A DNA stretch of 64,000 nucleotides, taken from contig CM075675.1 of the NCBI GenBank assembly GCA_037962975.1, forward strand, positions 46,918,501-46,982,500. Reading direction: 5' to 3'. The first letter of the stretch is position 1. Each line of letters starts with the position of its first letter. The translations under genes were made by a program, and so were the position numbers. Positions 45,458 to 58,900 of this stretch are shown here, in pieces. The DNA comes from Clitoria ternatea (Eukaryota; Streptophyta; Magnoliopsida; Fabales; Fabaceae). The notes under the pieces were generated by a model. It searched no databases, was not told the origin of the DNA, and saw only the letters and a list, made by a program, of their open reading frames with translations.

Positions 45458-45905
45458 CTAATGATTATTTTCTTTCTCTCTAATAATTTTGGTGCTTTAT
45501 AAAAGGTTTGGAAAGGGAGGAAAAATAGAACTTCCAATGATCTTGGAAGAGAAAGTGGTACAGAAGAAAACACCGACTTGCATACTTTTCTTGTCAGTGA
45601 CCAAAGGATTTAAAGGCATTCTCTTTAACCATGGCCATAGAAAGAAGGCATTTATGCATTACTAGAATATTATTGCCATCTTAATGTTTCCTTTTGCCAT
45701 GATTTATAGCTCTATCTTCAAGTATTATTAGTTGAATGAGTTTAATTGTGATATCAGTGCGAAATTTTTACACCGTCGATTAGAAATCATCTTAAATATG
45801 ATTAGCAACAAGTCAACAACAAATAATTCATATTCTCTTATTATAAAGCACTTTTCTGATATGCTAATATTCATTTTATTTGACACTATTTGCAGACACT
45901 AGATC

Positions 45906-48457
45906 ATGGACTGGTACTATGGGAGTGGAGTTAATGATTTTATAGTTCCCAGAGATCAGGATTTATTGGACAGGCATCCTTCACCAGAGTGTTGGTCAAA
46001 CTGGGGAATAAGTGCAACTGAAGGTTTTAATTCACCTAAAAAATTTTTTATCATGGATTTCATTGAAGAAAGTTTCCATAATCAAATTGAGCTTGAATCA
46101 TGTCTGCATGATAAAGACCATTCTAGCAGTTCAAGTGTATGTGGGGGATTGCCTGAGCAATCTTTTCAACAGGCAGCACTTTCATGTGACCAGCCTAATT
46201 ACCAGCTTCAAGATCTACCAACATTCCAACAGATGAATGACATGTTCTTGTACAAGCTTAACCTCTGGGATTGAAATATTTCAATTTTTTTTCTTTTCAT
46301 TTTTGTTTCCTTTTTCCTATTGGATGAGCATGTAGCTTCTAAATTAGTTTAACTTGGCAAAAGTATACACTCAATTGTAGCAAGTCTAGTGCAAATCGAA
46401 CTGCTGTGTGGTGTTTTTGCATTGCCATTTTCTTCACATCTATCTTTACCACTGGACCCTATACAGACTAAGAGAATTATACTTACTTACGGTTCTCCAT
46501 ATCCTATACATGAACCTCTAATAGTATTGCAAGGGCTCCAACTTTCTCTTATATTTATATTTTGGAGGGTCTTATTTTCATCTTGCATTTACACATATGA
46601 CACAACAGAACCATTCATTTTTCACTGGTTTACCATAAGCATTTAGTTGATATAATTGAATAGAATGTCTTTTGACGTTACAGCTTTCACTTGTTTAATA
46701 TAATTCAGGGATTCTGTACCTGAAGATCTGCCTTGTGTTGGTGGTGTTGAGAATCTAGACAAATCCCTTGACATTTCTCCTGAAAACCAATGCAGCAGTA
46801 CACCTGGTGATCATTCTTTCTTCGACATCAATTTATTGTAAACAAATATTTTGAGCATTATCTACAATTTGGAATTGGTAGCATAAAATATCTCAAAATA
46901 CATGCCTTGTTTCCATCAGGTACATTGCAGAAAGATATTGCAGTTCCAAAGTCTGTTTCAAGCAATTCAGAATCTAAGGATTGCCCGGATATAGAGGTAA
47001 CGATTGCTTTCTGTCTAACAATCTAAAGACAAAATATCACTTTTCTTGCCAAATGTAAAGGTTTTGACTTACCTTGAGCAGTCATCAGTTGATTGTCTGA
47101 CCACACACATACAAGCACACACATTTTAAACTCAAAATCTGGAAGTGTAGGTACCAATATCCTTAATTATATCACAGCATTTCTTTTGCTCTATTGTTGT
47201 GATGTTATATTTTGGCACCAATTTCTTTTATTTAATCTTCACCGCATACAGTAGACATTAAAGAATATTTTATTTAATCTTTGCTATGAATAGAACAACT
47301 GCATTCAAGGCTTAAAGTGTAATTGAATCTACTTGATTTTTCTTCAAGGCACTGCAAGCCAAGGTTTTGGACTCTTCTGAGCAGTGCAGCAGAGATGATG
47401 GCATGCATGAGCAGTCATCATTAGAGGAATTCATACTGAATGATCTTGAGATGGTAATTGGACAGGTAAAGTGACTAAGAACTTGAATCTGGCATTTGAT
47501 TAAGTTCAATAAATTTGTTTTTCATAATTTCTTTTTGTTTCAACTTGACAAGTTCACCGAGAGGACCCGAATTTGCTTCCGAGATGCCCTGTACCGTCTT
47601 GCTCAGAACACTGAACAACAGCATGTAGTGCTGGACCAGGATGAAGATCTTAACCTACAAAAGACAATACCACACGCAGATCAGAATGAAACAATGAGGA
47701 GGTACACCATTTAGATCTGTTTGATTAATTGTTAATGGTGAAATGGAAGTTACATCTAAAATTGCAAAGGCTAGTTTGCAATTTTATATAACCGAAACAC
47801 ATCTCTAGAACATGGATGAAATAAAATACTCTTACCAACGTTCATTGGGATAACCACATCATAAAAGCTAGCCAATGTAGTTGGTTCACAAGAGAATCTC
47901 ATACTTCTGATGTTGGACTCAAGTCTTAAGTAATTGGATCCTAACAACATATTCCATGTTGTTTTTTTAACTGACAATTTGTAGAAGTTTTCATTGCAAT
48001 GCCAAAACTAGTAAATGTGGCACAATTCATAAAACAATATCCTCTACGTAGAACCTGGTTTTGTCCTTGTCCATGTTGCTTCAATTTTCAGTACTTTTGA
48101 TTCGAAAGATAACTTGTATCTAGGTGTCAAGACAAGAAATCAATGGAATCAGAGACCAACAGCGTTGACAGAGTAATTGCAAATCTCATGTTCAACAACA
48201 TGGAGTTTAACATACATGGTCCTCCTAGTACATCATCAACAAACTCCGTGCAACAAGTTATTGGAAGTAAAGGTCCACAAGGAAAAAGCTCAAGAGCCTT
48301 GAATATGGGAGAAAAGTCTCACCATTCCCACCTTCAAAAATTACCAGCAAATGCTGAGATTCCAAGGTTTGGTCTAAGCAACCAGCCAAGGGACATGAGT
48401 TCATGCATTGCATGTGAAGATCCTTCAGAGAAATCTTTCATGATAGGGTTTGGTTAA
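45906..48457 (+). CDS. LNK: LNK-family (night light-inducible, clock-regulated) co-activator, LNK3/LNK4-like
   Basis: Coding exons: 45906-46249, 46709-46806, 46920-46996, 47349-47465, 47553-47701 and 48124-48457. All borders are GT-AG. The total of 1119 nt gives 372 residues with no stop. A 5' UTR exon ends at 45218. The N-terminus MDWYYGSGVNDFIVP and RHPSPECWSNWGI, and the helix-rich block LEEFILNDLEMVIGQ plus FTERTRICFRDALYRLAQN, are what the family is recognised by. LNK proteins have no DNA-binding domain; they join REVEILLE MYB factors in the nucleus and drive evening clock genes. Serine-rich stretches suggest a disordered middle. Paralogue number is uncertain; XRI1-like proteins were considered and fit less well. 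The start is the first ATG after the 5' UTR exon. Confidence 0.8.
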
Positions 48458-49975
48458 ATAGTGTGGTTGTGAGCTTTTACTAGAGATAGATAGTATTGTA
48501 ATAAGTTGGTTTTAACTTGTAACCAGCTAAGCTGGTCACTCCCCTCGTAGGCCTAACAGATTTCTGTTATTGTAGGAATAATATAAATGTTTGTTGTTAT
48601 TCTGCTGTAACCAATTCCGAATTCATAATGCAATGCTATAGTTATTGTTCTCTCTCTCTGCCTTTATTTTTCTCTGGTTACTTTTCTTTCAGCTTTCTAG
48701 TAGGCATTAGCAAAACCGAAGTTAGGAAAAAAATTCTTGTAATTATTCAGTCTTATACCATTGCGGTTTCTTTGAAGTTCTATGCATCTGAAGTATCTGT
48801 GTTATGTTGAAAGGTTTTGTTGTATCCATCCATCCAGCTCAATTTTGCTTGGAATGTAAGAGATTGAATTTGTTGGATCAGGACTCTTTGTTGTTTCATA
48901 CCTCCATATATATTCAACATGTTGAATACTGTATGATTTATACCTGGTATGTTTGTCTATTTTTTTTCTGAATAGAAGTGCAATTTGGGGAAATATAATG
49001 TTGTGGGCTGAGTTGTAGGCCTTGGATAGGTTGTTGTTGGCCATTACTTTTCTACAATCTCTTTTTATTATTCACACCACACCACCTTTTTTTCACATGA
49101 ACTTGTGGAAATTGAATTTTTGTTGAGTTTTTGAAAATTAAAAATTGGAAGTCAAATTTAATAGTTTGCTTCCAAATTTTTAGAAACTTCTCGAAAATTC
49201 AGAAGCTGTGAAATCACTTTAAAAAGGGGATAGCTACTAAAAGAATTGTACGAATACTAAAATAATTAATAACTATTTTTGTTTGTTGACATGGTATTTT
49301 GGTGGATACTTTGAAACTTAGAAACTTTTACCGGAAGAAAAAGGAGAGGGGAAGAATAAGACGTTTCTCTTTCCGACTAAGGATGGAAATTTTATTAGAT
49401 GGTACTTAACCAATTATCCTAATTAATATATAAGCAACAAATGGCAATAATAAAAATATTATGTTATTTCTTACTTTTGAATCTCACTAACCCCACTATT
49501 TATTAAATAAAAGAATTAGTTAAAACAATAAATAATGTGGTGGTTTTAGACGAGATAATAATTTTTCATAAAGTGAGTTGGTATATCTTGATGATATGTT
49601 TATTTGCTTTCTCTTGTAAAATAATAAATAAATAAATAAAATCAACCACTTGTAAAAGAGCAATTCATTCTAAGTAGAAGCAATGGGAAGAAAGAACATA
49701 GCAATGTGACATCCACAAGGCAAGAAAGTGACCATATCATTTATTCGATTCAGCAAAAATAAATAAAAAAGTTAATAATCACCGAACAAAAAATAAAGTT
49801 AACAAATAGAGACAATTTTGATCATATTTTATCATATTTTGTGGTTTATGAAAAAATTATTTTAAGATATGACTTATATTAAAAGAAATTAAAAATACTG
49901 TATGATCGATGATAAAAAATAAATCAAGAAATGTATATATACCAGAATTTAATATTATATATACACTTAATGAAA
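48458..49975. other. LNK 3' UTR and intergenic DNA
   Basis: The 3' UTR follows the TGA-equivalent stop (TAA at 48455-48457), with AATAAT/ATAAAT poly(A)-type signals near 48,578-48,588. The rest is AT-rich with no supported gene; short frames are random. Confidence 0.5.
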
Positions 49976-50135
49976 GTTGAGAGAAAAGGAAAATAGAAAA
50001 AAATGAGTTGAATGAATTAGTTTTTCATTACTTGATTAAGAGAGCTAGCCAACTATATTTATAAGTGCTAGTTACAAGCATAAACCAAATACACTTGTGC
50101 AAACTAAGTGTGATTTCATCTTTCTAAATCTAATA
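49976..50135 (-). repeat. Possible 3' LTR remnant of the copia element
   Basis: Directly downstream (minus strand) of the copia RNase H remains lies a purine run (gcttgaaaggaag) followed by 'tattag', close to the TGTTAG start of many copia LTRs. A 'tttataagt' motif lies inside. No second copy and no TSD were found, so the border at the left is a guess. Confidence 0.35.
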
Positions 50136-53100
50136 CTTCCTTTCAAGCTGAATAGTGGTACATATTCACCATGCTAAGTTTGGATAATGTTAAAGAGAAA
50201 AGAAGTTGGAGGTAAGGGCTTGCTAAACATATCCACTAACTAATTAGAAGAAGAAATCAGGAGCGGTTTGATGTTTCTTTTCACCGGTTTTTCACGAATA
50301 AAATGATAATCAATTTCCAAATGTTTAGTGTGTTAATGAAACATCGAATTCAATAATAGACTTCAAGATTATATATAAGATAAGTAAGTCAAGTCAACTT
50401 AGAAACTGCATCTCCTAAAGCTCTATATTCTACTTCAGTAGAGGACCTTGACATGATAGGTTGTTTTCCTCGACTTTGATGAAATTAGGGAAATCCCAAG
50501 TTAGAAACATAAACCTGTCACTGATCTCCTTGTGGTTGGGCATCTTGTCCTATCAAAATCACTATAGCCAATCAATTGTAAAAAAGAATCTCTGGGCTAA
50601 ACCGGTCAAGTATCTAATCACTCGAGTGGCCGCAGTGAAGTGCTCCATGGTTGTTGTATGCATATGCTCACTTAACTTTTGGGTTGCATACATTATATCA
50701 TATCTTGAGTTGGTTAGGTACATCAACTTTTCAACCATTCTTCTATAGCTAAAAGGGTTAGAACAAGGTATGGATTCAAAAGAAGAAATATATGAATGGG
50801 AATGGTACTCCATGGGCACTCTTCTAAGTTTACATCCCATTAATCATGCATCACTGATAAGTTCCAAGCAGTATTTCCTTTGGTTGATTGCAATTCCTTT
50901 GCTAGAATATGCGATCTCAAGACCAAGAAAATATTTCAATATTCCAATGTCCTTAGTCCCAAAAGCCTTTTGAAGTTGTCCCTTAACCAGATCAAACTCG
51001 ATCAAGTTGTCCCCCTACTAGTATGACATCATCAACATATACTAGTAGAGTTGTGAATGTTAGGGAGTTTTTATGATAAAAAGGGAATGATCTGATTCAG
51101 TTTGTGTAAAATCAAGCTAGACCAAAAGTGCGTGAGCTTGTTATGCCTAGTTCGGCTAGCCTGCTTTAAGCCATAAAGAGACTTCTATAACTTGCACACT
51201 TGATTTGATTGAATCACCAGTGTGCCTTCTGGGAGAGACATAAAAACCTTCTCCTTCAAATCTCCATGGAGAAAAGCATTATCCACGACAAGGTGGTGAA
51301 CATGCTAGTTCTTAGTTGAATCAAGGGCAAGGATTAAACAATTGAAGCGAGTTTGGCCATTGGTGAAAAAGTTTCCGGGTAATTCAACCATTCAACCTGG
51401 GTATAACCACTTGTAACCAGTCGGGCCTTATACCTCTCAATAGACCCATCTATTTTTCTTTTAATCTTATTTGCTCCCAATAAGGGTGATATTGGGTGGA
51501 CAAATAACTATGGCCCAAGTATTGTTATTGTCCAGTGCCTAAAATTCCTTGGTCATAACATCTTGCCATTCCTGTGCCATGGAAGCCTTAACATATGATT
51601 TAAGATCAATCAACTGATCTAAAGAAACAATATAAGCTTTATGTTGTGGAGACAAATTGTTATACCCAACAAAAGAAGAAATGGGATATCTGGATTTGTG
51701 TTAAGATTGTTATTGTAGATGTAATCTTGTAAGTATACATGTGACTATTTGTTTATAACAAGTCTAGATGGGTGAATTTTGGCATGGAGAGATCATGACA
51801 GGAGATGAGGGTGCAGGTGTGGTGATGGATGATGGCATAGGGTAAAAATTTATGAAGGTTGGGGCAAGATTAGGAAAGGTTTTAGTTGAGTGACTAAGAT
51901 CAACATATGCCTAGGACTTGGCAAATTTTTTATCACTGAAAGGAAGATGTTGTTCATAAAAGGTAACATTCCTGGAGACTGAAATGGCTTGAGATTTGAG
52001 ACTAAGGGTGGCAAAATCCTTGGTGCCTGACTTAAAACCTAGAAAGATTGAGGACATAGCTGCGGGGTCCAACTTTCACCTTCCTGCAGTTAAGGTGGAG
52101 GTAGAACATAGTGATCCGAAAACCGTAAGACTTGTTAGGTCAGGAAGTATTCCATTCAATACTTCAAAAGGAGACATGTTCTTCAATAAAGGTGTGGGAA
52201 CTTTGTTGATGAGATAAACATGGTAGGTAGCATAAGTCTAATATTTTAGGAAGCCCAAACTGCAACATTAGAGCTCTAGCAACATTCAAAATGTGCTAGT
52301 GTTTGCTTTCTACTCTGGCATTCTAATGTAGAGTCTCTGGACATGAAGTTTCATGTACCACTCATCTCTCTTGGTAATATGTAGGCATGGCAAACTTAAG
52401 GCCATTATCACTCCTCACTCTTGATCTTGGCACCAAACTAGACCTCTACAAACTAAAGAAATTTTGTACATGTAGCCTAGTCTTAGACTTGTCTTTCATC
52501 AGAAATATCCAAATAAACCTAGAGTGGTCATCTACCATTGTGATGAAGTATTTGTCACCATGTACTGAGGTGACAGAAAAGGGCCCCCATATATCCAAGT
52601 TAACAAGATTAAAGTTTCAACTAGTAACAATATTGCTAAGAGAAAAACTAAGTCTCTTTTGTTTGGCAATGTGACACTTCACACAAAACACAATCAGTGC
52701 AAGAAACATGAGTACTTGTCCTTTATTAATTTCAACCTTTTATTTGACAAATGTACAAGTTTGAAGTGCTAAAGACTACTCACAGGTATATAGCATCTAT
52801 TATCAACATCACACATGTTTACAATAGATAAGGTATGATCACAAACCTGTGGTTCTGTGAGATGGTATGTTCCTCCTTACAATCTAGCCAAACCAATCAT
52901 CCTCTTACTTTCCTTGTCTTGAATTGTGCATGCATCATCATTAAACACCAGTTCACAATTCAAATCAGCACATATTTTTTACACAAATCAAATTAAGTGA
53001 AAACTCAGAGGTATAAAATATCCTTCATGATTAGGTAAGGTGATAATTCAACTGTGCCTATGATCTTAGCAATAACTACATTGCCATTTGGCAAGTGAAC

Positions 53101-53960
53101 CACAAGATCATCAATCGAATTGTATGATGTGAGCATGGATAAAGAATAGCAAATATGATCTGAGGCTCCTAAGTTAAGGATCCAATCACCATTGCCAGCT
53201 GGTCCTATAGTAGGCGTGCTCTTGTATCCTATAAAATTCATCTTCTTTACTAAAAAATGATTGCAGACATGGTTGTGTCCACCATTGTTAGTATTCCTAG
53301 CATCTGCTTGCTTGAGAACGTTGATCAATCCCCTATGTTGCTCATCAATGAGAAGGTTTGTGCCTATATGATCTGTTTACTTTATACCTTCCTCATAATC
53401 ATCCTCACCTTTCTCTTGAGCTTTGATATTGACATGATAACAGAAATTCCCTTCTTCTTCAAGTTTGAAAGGTAACCATGCTTTTTATAGCAAACATCAA
53501 CAATATGACATTCTCTGCCACAAAAGGTACATGCTTTTAACTTGCCTTTGCCTCTTCCAAAACTCCTCTTCAAATCAATGGAGTTGATATTGATCCTTGC
53601 CTCATCTAATGATCCAAGGCAATTTTGCCTTTCATGAATTGAATGCAAGAAGTGGTTCAATAAGGAGAATCTGTGACCTAATAGGTCCAAATTCATCATT
53701 CAAACTAGTCAAAAATCGTATGATTTTATCTTGTTCCTTATATAACCTTGCATTTCGAATAGCTACACAAGGGCAAGGAACAACGCATGAACAATAAGGC
53801 ATAAGCCTAATTCTCAAGCTCCTCCCAAAGAATCTTCAAATATGTGAAGAAATCAGTAACAAATGAAGCACCTTGCTTCAGATTAGAAATTTTTTGAAGT
53901 TCGAACTATGTAAATAAAGTATGACCAACAACATTTTTCAATAGTTAGTATTAATCTTAT
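50136..53960 (-). pseudogene. Ty1/copia retrotransposon, gag-pol remnant
   Basis: Minus-strand fragments follow copia order. Gag has KEQDKIIRFLTSLNDEFGP (about 53,760) and a zinc knuckle C-x2-C-x4-H-x4-C (about 53,530-53,490, CTFCGRECHIVDVC). The protease region has NLGASDHICYS (about 53,170, where D-S-G would be expected). Integrase fragments lie at 52,750-52,100. RT has VVDNAFLHGDLKEKVFMSLP (about 51,290-51,230) and MLMMSY in place of the YVDD box (about 51,030). A run with RRMVEKLMYLTNSRYDIMYA and FTAATRVIRYL (50,750-50,590) precedes a broken RNase H. Dozens of stops show great age. The 5' LTR and gag start were not found. Confidence 0.85.
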
Positions 53961-55560
53961 ATATTATTTAAAATATCTTTTAGTTTTGTTTAGGGGACGG
54001 ATCAGGAACTTACTTACTTCTACATAACCTCAGTTAGAAACTAAGCAAGCATAAAAAACTTGGTTCTAATCAAACCCAATTGAGGATTGGTAACCAAGCA
54101 TTCACCAAGTCTACTGTGAAAAGGGCAAATTCACATACACTAGTTGTTTACTCAAATAATTTAAAGAGAAAGGAAGGGATGTAAATGTAATGAGCAATTT
54201 TCAAAAGCTCAAATAAATTTTGCATAAGCTTTTACAAATCCTCCAAGGTAAAAATAGAAGTTTCTGAACAATGTTTGTATTTCCAGGTGTAGAGTCTGGT
54301 GTGACGTTTAATGCGAAGGCTTATGAACTTCTGGCTGATATGAAAAGCATGTGCGAAATGAAGAAACCAGGGGTAAGTTGGGAAGAATGTTATTTTTCTT
54401 TTGTGGTAAATTGAACATGTATTGTGAGTAGGACACAGGAGGTGACAAATGTTGAGTTGACTTTTGGCTTGATGAGGTTACTTGGACCTATGTTTTTATG
54501 GTCACTGAAAATTTTAATGTACTTTTAAAGACAAATATACAGTTACTGATGATGATATTTTTTTAAGGATATTTTGTTCCTAATAAAATGATACTTCCCA
54601 GCTTGAATGCTTCAAGTTGCAAGTGAAGTTAAGTGGCTGCTTGTGAAACTCATTCTAAGGCTACACCATGGTGAAGCACAGGACAGGAACTAATAGAAAA
54701 TGAGAGTTAATCGGAACTAACATGGAAACTATTTCCAAGATATCATCTGATATGCTATAAAAATTATTATAAGCTGATATGAAAATACTAGTCATCTAAA
54801 AAAAAATTATAACAAAGGACTGGTTTATGTTTTCTTTTGGTATGCTTATAAGAAATGTTATTGTATGTGGTTCCTTGAAAGAACCATTAACATTAAGTAT
54901 ATCTGGAATGTGTTTTTTATTAGCGCTTTGATAGAATAACTATTGAGAATAGTATTGTTTGAGTTGAAGTATGAATGTTTATTTTTGTTTGTGGTTAAAC
55001 AAACAAACTATTGACAATAATATTTTTTATCTGTCACATGAATCCCCTTAATTTATTACATCTTACCACTTAATAGAAACAATTAATAGTTGAGACTTAA
55101 TACTAATAAATTTTTTTTAAAAGTCTTAGACTAAGTTTTATTATTACGGAAGATAAAATCAAAATCTAAAATTTTATAGGGGTTAATTTTATATTAAAGC
55201 CTACTTTTAATATCATATTCCAATCAAAATCATTTTATAAGTAATTTTTTAATACTTGGATTTGGGGTATAGTGATTAATAGAAGTTACCTCAAGTAACT
55301 AGGGGCCAACAAAAGTTGACAAGAGTGATAAGATTTCGTAAGGGAAGAAGAAGGTTGGTTGCATTGCGGCTTGCATTCCCAGTTTGTGGATGAAAACTAA
55401 TAATTACTTTTATCCTATTCAAAATAAAAATAAAACTAACTTTGGTTAAAAATTGAAATTATCATCATAAAATTATGAAAATCTTATTGGTCGGACATCT
55501 CTAAACATTTATCAACTATTGATCAACGAGGCATGTACTGATGATACTTGTTAGTATCCG
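53961..55560. other. Intergenic DNA with one orphan exon-like segment
   Basis: AT-rich, no supported gene apart from the segment at 54287-54372. Simple repeats and TE borders are not evident. Confidence 0.45.
54287..54372 (+). other. Orphan exon-like segment (28 codons, one open frame)
   Basis: The 86 bases are bordered by a good acceptor (tttccag) and a consensus donor (gtaagt). Only one frame is open, giving VESGVTFNAKAYELLADMKS followed by MCEMKKPG. Its GC content is above the surrounding DNA. No flanking exon or parent gene was recognised in the window. It may be a captured exon, the relic of a gene destroyed by the copia insertion, or chance. Confidence 0.35.
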
Positions 55561-55570
55561 ATAATCAACT

Positions 55571-55578
55571 TATATAAA
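55571..55578 (+). promoter_or_regulatory. TATA box of the ATIC gene
   Basis: TATATAAA lies 322 bp before the ATIC start codon at 55893 and about 110 bp before the first upstream ATG at 55685. Transcription would start near 55,605. Confidence 0.55.
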
Positions 55579-55684
55579 CCTTTTATTTTATGAGAGAAAA
55601 CAGAACAAAAATAGTGTAGGCGCCAAACACAAACTCAAAGCCCTGTTTTTAGCATTTGTTGTTCCGAACACACTCCGAAGATCA

Positions 55685-55906
55685 ATGTTTGTGTGTGGAA
55701 CTGCAACCCTTTACTACTTTCCTTCTTATTCTTCTCTCTCAACTACACATCACCATTTGGTATTCTTCTTCTTCTTTTATTCTCATCTCAACTTCTCATT
55801 ATTACTCTCCTCTTTTTTATTTGCTCTTCTTCAATGCTCTTATTCAGGTCCCTTCTTCTTCACTGCACTTCTCTTCTGTTCCCATCAAAGCCATGGCTCA
55901 CTCTGA
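55685..55906 (+). other. Upstream ORF resembling a plastid transit peptide, out of frame with ATIC
   Basis: The first ATG after the TATA region opens a 73-codon frame rich in Ser, Phe, Leu and Thr with few acidic residues, as in chloroplast transit peptides. It overlaps the ATIC ATG (55893) in the +1 frame and ends at 55906. In plants purine synthesis runs largely in plastids, so a fused transit peptide would be expected. A one-base indel in the T/C-rich tract (55,760-55,790) would explain the loss of phase. It could also be a plain uORF. Confidence 0.4.
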
Positions 55907-58900
55907 TACTAATACTACACCACTCTCAAACACCGCTTCTGTTTCCTCTTCTCCTGGTAGGTACTCTTCATTCTCGCCACCTCCTTTTCTTTTTCTTCGT
56001 TTATTTTACTCATGAGTTTTCTTAGATTGCTTTTCATTTTTATTTTACCTAATTTTTAAATAAAAATCAATTTTTTTTGTTGCCTCAAATGGGGTGGTGG
56101 GTGATTCCGGTCCAGTCTTGAAGGAGAGCCATGATTGCGAAATTTCCTTTAAACTAGTGTCTTTGATTTTAGCTAAATGGCTTTATGGCACATTCTAATC
56201 ACACGGGGTAGTTATATTCTACAGAGATTTTAAGCTTACGAGTGTGCAGTTATTTTATTCGTTACTCTCTGGAGGAGTAGTGTTAGTATAATGAATAATT
56301 GGTTCTGTGTGGTTGTGTTTGTTGATGATTGATTTCTAAGTCTCTCCCTCCCATGAGCGCTTCAACTTGTTAAATCGGGATTGCTAAGTTGTACTTAGTG
56401 CTCTTGTTTCTCTATAGACCGGCTCAAAGAAGTGGTTCAGTTCTTTGTGTTTTAGTTTTCACTCTTTTGCTATTATTTTGCACTGAATGATGAGACAGAA
56501 GGATGTGAATTTTGTTATGGAAGATAGTTCCCATATCATTGCCCGATTCCCTATTTTGATTGTCAGAGCTGCTTAATTTTTAATACAGTGGACACAGTTA
56601 ACAAACTGCTGATATAACCATCACAATTGAGATATTAAATCAACTAACTTTAAAATATCCAGGGTTTTGGGAATTCTGGTCGACTCTTAAGCATTACCAT
56701 AGCAGTTTGTATATTGTATGTAGTCATTCAGGAAATCTCCAAATTCAAGTTACAATTTAGTCTGATTAATTAAGGTTTGATGATTCTCACCATATGAATG
56801 TTTTGAATAACTTGCCTTTACTTTGTTGCATGTGCAAACTGGTTACTTTTACTTTGAGAGTGAGTTTGGATTTATTCAATGCGATTTTACTTTAGACAGT
56901 ACCTTACTACCTTATTATTTACTCAAATTTAAGTTTCCAAATATAACCATGTTTTACCCTTTCATGATGCTTTTTATATTTTCAAAAATAATAACTGTTT
57001 CTGGCATCTTTTATTCTTCTGTCATGAAACAGGAAGGAAGCAAGCCTTGATATCATTGTCAGACAAAAGGGATCTTGCATTTGTTGGGAATGGGCTTCAG
57101 GAATTAGGGTAAGTAATTATGCCTCTTTTTTGTTATTTTTTTCATATTAGATTATTTTTGTGTCTCATATTCATGCTCTACTTTTTGGTACTATTTATTC
57201 TTTTTGGTATTAGTGCCTCTTTTAGGTACTATTTATTCATACTTGTTTTTAATTTTATGAAGCAGTTTACAGCATCTCAAGCAGCTTCATCTGCTATAAT
57301 GAATTAATGACTCTATTTTATTGTAGATACACTATTGTTTCAACTGGAGGAACAGCTGCTGCATTGGAGAGTGCTGGAGTGGCTGTTACTAAAGTTGAAC
57401 AGCTCACTCAGTTCCCTGAAATGGTATGTCATATGTGTGTTTTGTAGCCTGAATTCTCCTCTCCAAAGTCTCATGACCAATTCATGTGTTGGCACTTCAG
57501 ATAATATGCTATGATTTCTTATGAGTGTAAATGTGTAATTACATTTTTCAATTGCTGATTGATATGTTGCCTTTAGTTTTTTTTTTTCTTGGATTATAAG
57601 ACTTAGGTTTTCTGTTGATATTTTCTTGCTGAACTATCTGTTACAGTGTTTCACTGTTTCTTTTGCCATAACTCAACAATTTTTTCTTGAATGTTGGTAG
57701 TCACTACATAAGTCCAGAAGTTTTAGTCTGTGTTATGATCATAACTGTTCATCTCTTGGTTGGTTATACATCTAATTTCAAGTAAAACATTTGCAATATG
57801 GAATATTGGGGGCATATATCTGTGAGCTTTAGATTGCTGAGTAATCATGCATGCTTTCATAATATTAACTTTAGGACACTTGAAACAGAGTGAATGTGTT
57901 ATAATTTAGGGACTGTAAGCTATGCTGCCTCTTCGATGTGCATCTTGAGCTCAAAGCCAGGTGCAAATCCAGGCTTACATACTTTCTGGCACAATGTTGA
58001 ATAATCCAATATTCCAATTGATGTTTTCATAAACTTGTAACAAAGATGTTTTGACCTTTCTTAGCTTGATGGGCGTGTCAAAACTTTGCACCCTAACATA
58101 CATGGGGGTATCCTTGCTCGAAGGGATCAAAAACATCATACTGAAGCTCTCAGTACACATGGAATTGGTATGTCATCAACTCTGTTATTACAACTTAAAA
58201 GTACATGGTGCTAGAAATTCACTGTTAAATCTGGAGTCTTGTTTTCATTTGATTGTGAGATTTTGGTATTTTATTGACTTTGCTTACATTTTTCCATTTC
58301 AGGTACTTTTGATGTTGTGGTGGTGAACTTGTATCCGTTTTATGATAAAGTCACATCAGCAGGAGGCATTGAGTTTGAGGATGGAATTGAAAATATTGAC
58401 ATCGGTGGTCCAGCCATGATTAGAGCTGCTGCAAAGGTGGTTTACTTGACTGATAATGCCAGACATATAATATATTTGAAATGACAAAAAAAAAAAACTC
58501 CCCCAACTCCCTCTCTCATTAATCTTTATCTTGTCATTAAGTCTTACAGGTTTTGTAAAATGGCTCAGAAAATATTCTGCTGGCCATATACCACTAAAGT
58601 GCTTCTGTAGAAAGTAAAAGTATCCTTGTTCTTGAGTGGCATGCTGTATTTGTGCTGAAATTGTCAGTTTTTTTATTGAAATATTCTCAATATAAGATGA
58701 CAAATTCTTATTTGAGCAGAACCACAAGGATGTTTTGGTAGTGGTTGATACAGAGGATTATCCTGCACTTCTGGAATTTCTTAAAGGAAATCAGGGTGAT
58801 AAAAAGTTCAGGATAAAGCTTGCTTGGAAAGCCTTCCAACATGTTGCTTCCTACGACTCTGCAGTATCTGAGTGGCTGTGGAAACAGAGTGTGGGAGGTA

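Noticed and set aside
45906..48457. XRI1-type DNA-damage gene
   Set aside because: The N-terminal MDWYYGSG block and the TRICFRDALYRLA helix fit LNK proteins better; no XRI1-specific motif was recognised.
50136..53960. Plus-strand genes at 52,387-52,674 and nearby
   Set aside because: They are shadows of the degenerate copia pol on the minus strand.
55656..56015. In-frame N-terminal extension of ATIC from 55656
   Set aside because: It begins with TTG, not ATG, and runs through the donor site of exon 1, so there is no evidence of it as a start.
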